From positions 1-37,220 of the forward strand of contig VRZD01000052.1 of NCBI GenBank assembly GCA_016743235.1: a stretch of 37,220 bases of DNA, in the 5' to 3' direction. Below are positions 37,094-37,220 of the stretch, piece by piece. The notes under the pieces were generated by a model. That model made no database searches and was not told the DNA's origin. It worked only from the letters and a program-made list of their open reading frames with translations. Positions within the stretch are counted from its first letter, which is position 1; each line of letters opens with the position of its first letter. The position numbers and the translations under genes were made by a program. This stretch comes from Pantanalinema sp. GBBB05. Its GTDB lineage: Bacteria > Cyanobacteriota > Cyanobacteriia > Leptolyngbyales > Leptolyngbyaceae.

Positions 37094-37220
37094 GGTAGTG
37101 ATGAATGGTAATGGTTAAGAGCGCAAAGAGGCATTGTAATGATGCACAAAGTACCAAATTGCACCAATGTGGTTACTCAACTTCTTGGAGAAGGACAAGG
37201 TTTTACGAACTAAGCGTCCG
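37094..37220. mobile_element. Second IS1-family element (left end, runs off window)
   Basis: It begins with GGTAGTGATGAATGG, the IS1 terminal pattern, directly after the coding remnant. A transposase C-terminus follows at the expected distance. The sequence differs clearly from the IS at 33638, so it is another IS1-family type. The far end and target duplication are outside the window. Confidence 0.8.
37115..37220 (-). CDS. IS1-family transposase, C-terminal end (partial)
   Basis: The visible 34 residues read GRLVRKTLSFSKKLSNHIGA, then IWYFVHHYNASLRS and stop. This matches the C-terminus of the intact transposase at 33648-34412 (VRRSLSFSKKLENHIGAIWN) with clear divergence. The catalytic Asp and Glu residues are outside the window, so integrity cannot be judged. 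Confidence 0.88.
   Translation of the reverse strand, partial: GRLVRKTLSFSKKLSNHIGAIWYFVHHYNASLRS

Overview
The window comes from a cyanobacterium, most likely a filamentous one. The HIP1 octamer GCGATCGC occurs throughout both coding and non-coding DNA. The gene content is also cyanobacterial: a DUF4347 adhesin-like protein, large hybrid kinases with a MASE1 or KdpD-like membrane part, a Nif11/NHLP-type RiPP locus, a long tRNA array, and very small palindromic dispersed repeats.

Layout. 1-1262: start of a large DUF4347/beta-helix surface protein running off the left edge. 1992-2273: tyrosine-recombinase remnant. 2319-6095: two sensor kinases on the minus strand. 6660-10752: XRE regulator, a 1136-residue hybrid kinase and a broken GAF gene. 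10846-26330: RiPP locus. 26829-30528: accessory block with a cupin remnant, an SDR dehydrogenase with its TetR regulator and two matching operators, an NmrA-like protein and a transglutaminase-like protein. 30653-32402: RHH regulator, HNH gene split by a small repeat, a small ORF and a promoter. 32455-36955: tRNA array. 36987-37220: decayed small gene cut by a second IS1-family element.

RiPP locus. Six Nif11-leader precursor genes lie in tandem, mostly with a 422-bp period. Their leaders are nearly identical, each ends in Gly-Gly, and their 8-18 residue cores differ. They are flanked by a two-lobed GNAT-like protein upstream and a B12-binding radical SAM enzyme downstream. Export capacity is three ABC transporters (two with a C39 leader peptidase) plus a HlyD adaptor, and a protein with two cyclic-nucleotide-binding folds sits next to one of them. 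I infer that leaders recruit the GNAT and radical SAM enzymes, C39 cuts after Gly-Gly, and the ABC/HlyD machinery exports the products. Relic leader tails in the spacers and a truncated radical SAM copy show the array grows and decays by tandem duplication.

tRNA array. About 37 tRNA or tRNA-like genes, all on the plus strand, together offer anticodons for all 20 amino acids. At least 11 tRNA-like units carry 19-26 nt palindromic repeats inside the T-loop or D-loop. One tRNA-Arg is split by a complete IS1-family element with an 8-bp target duplication. The leucine-anticodon tRNAs lack the long variable arm, while the Ser and Tyr tRNAs keep it. A promoter overlapped by TGTAGTA boxes lies upstream, and the divergent RHH gene carries the same boxes, so it may control the array.

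All calls come from reading the sequence. Family names rest on recalled motifs, not on searches.
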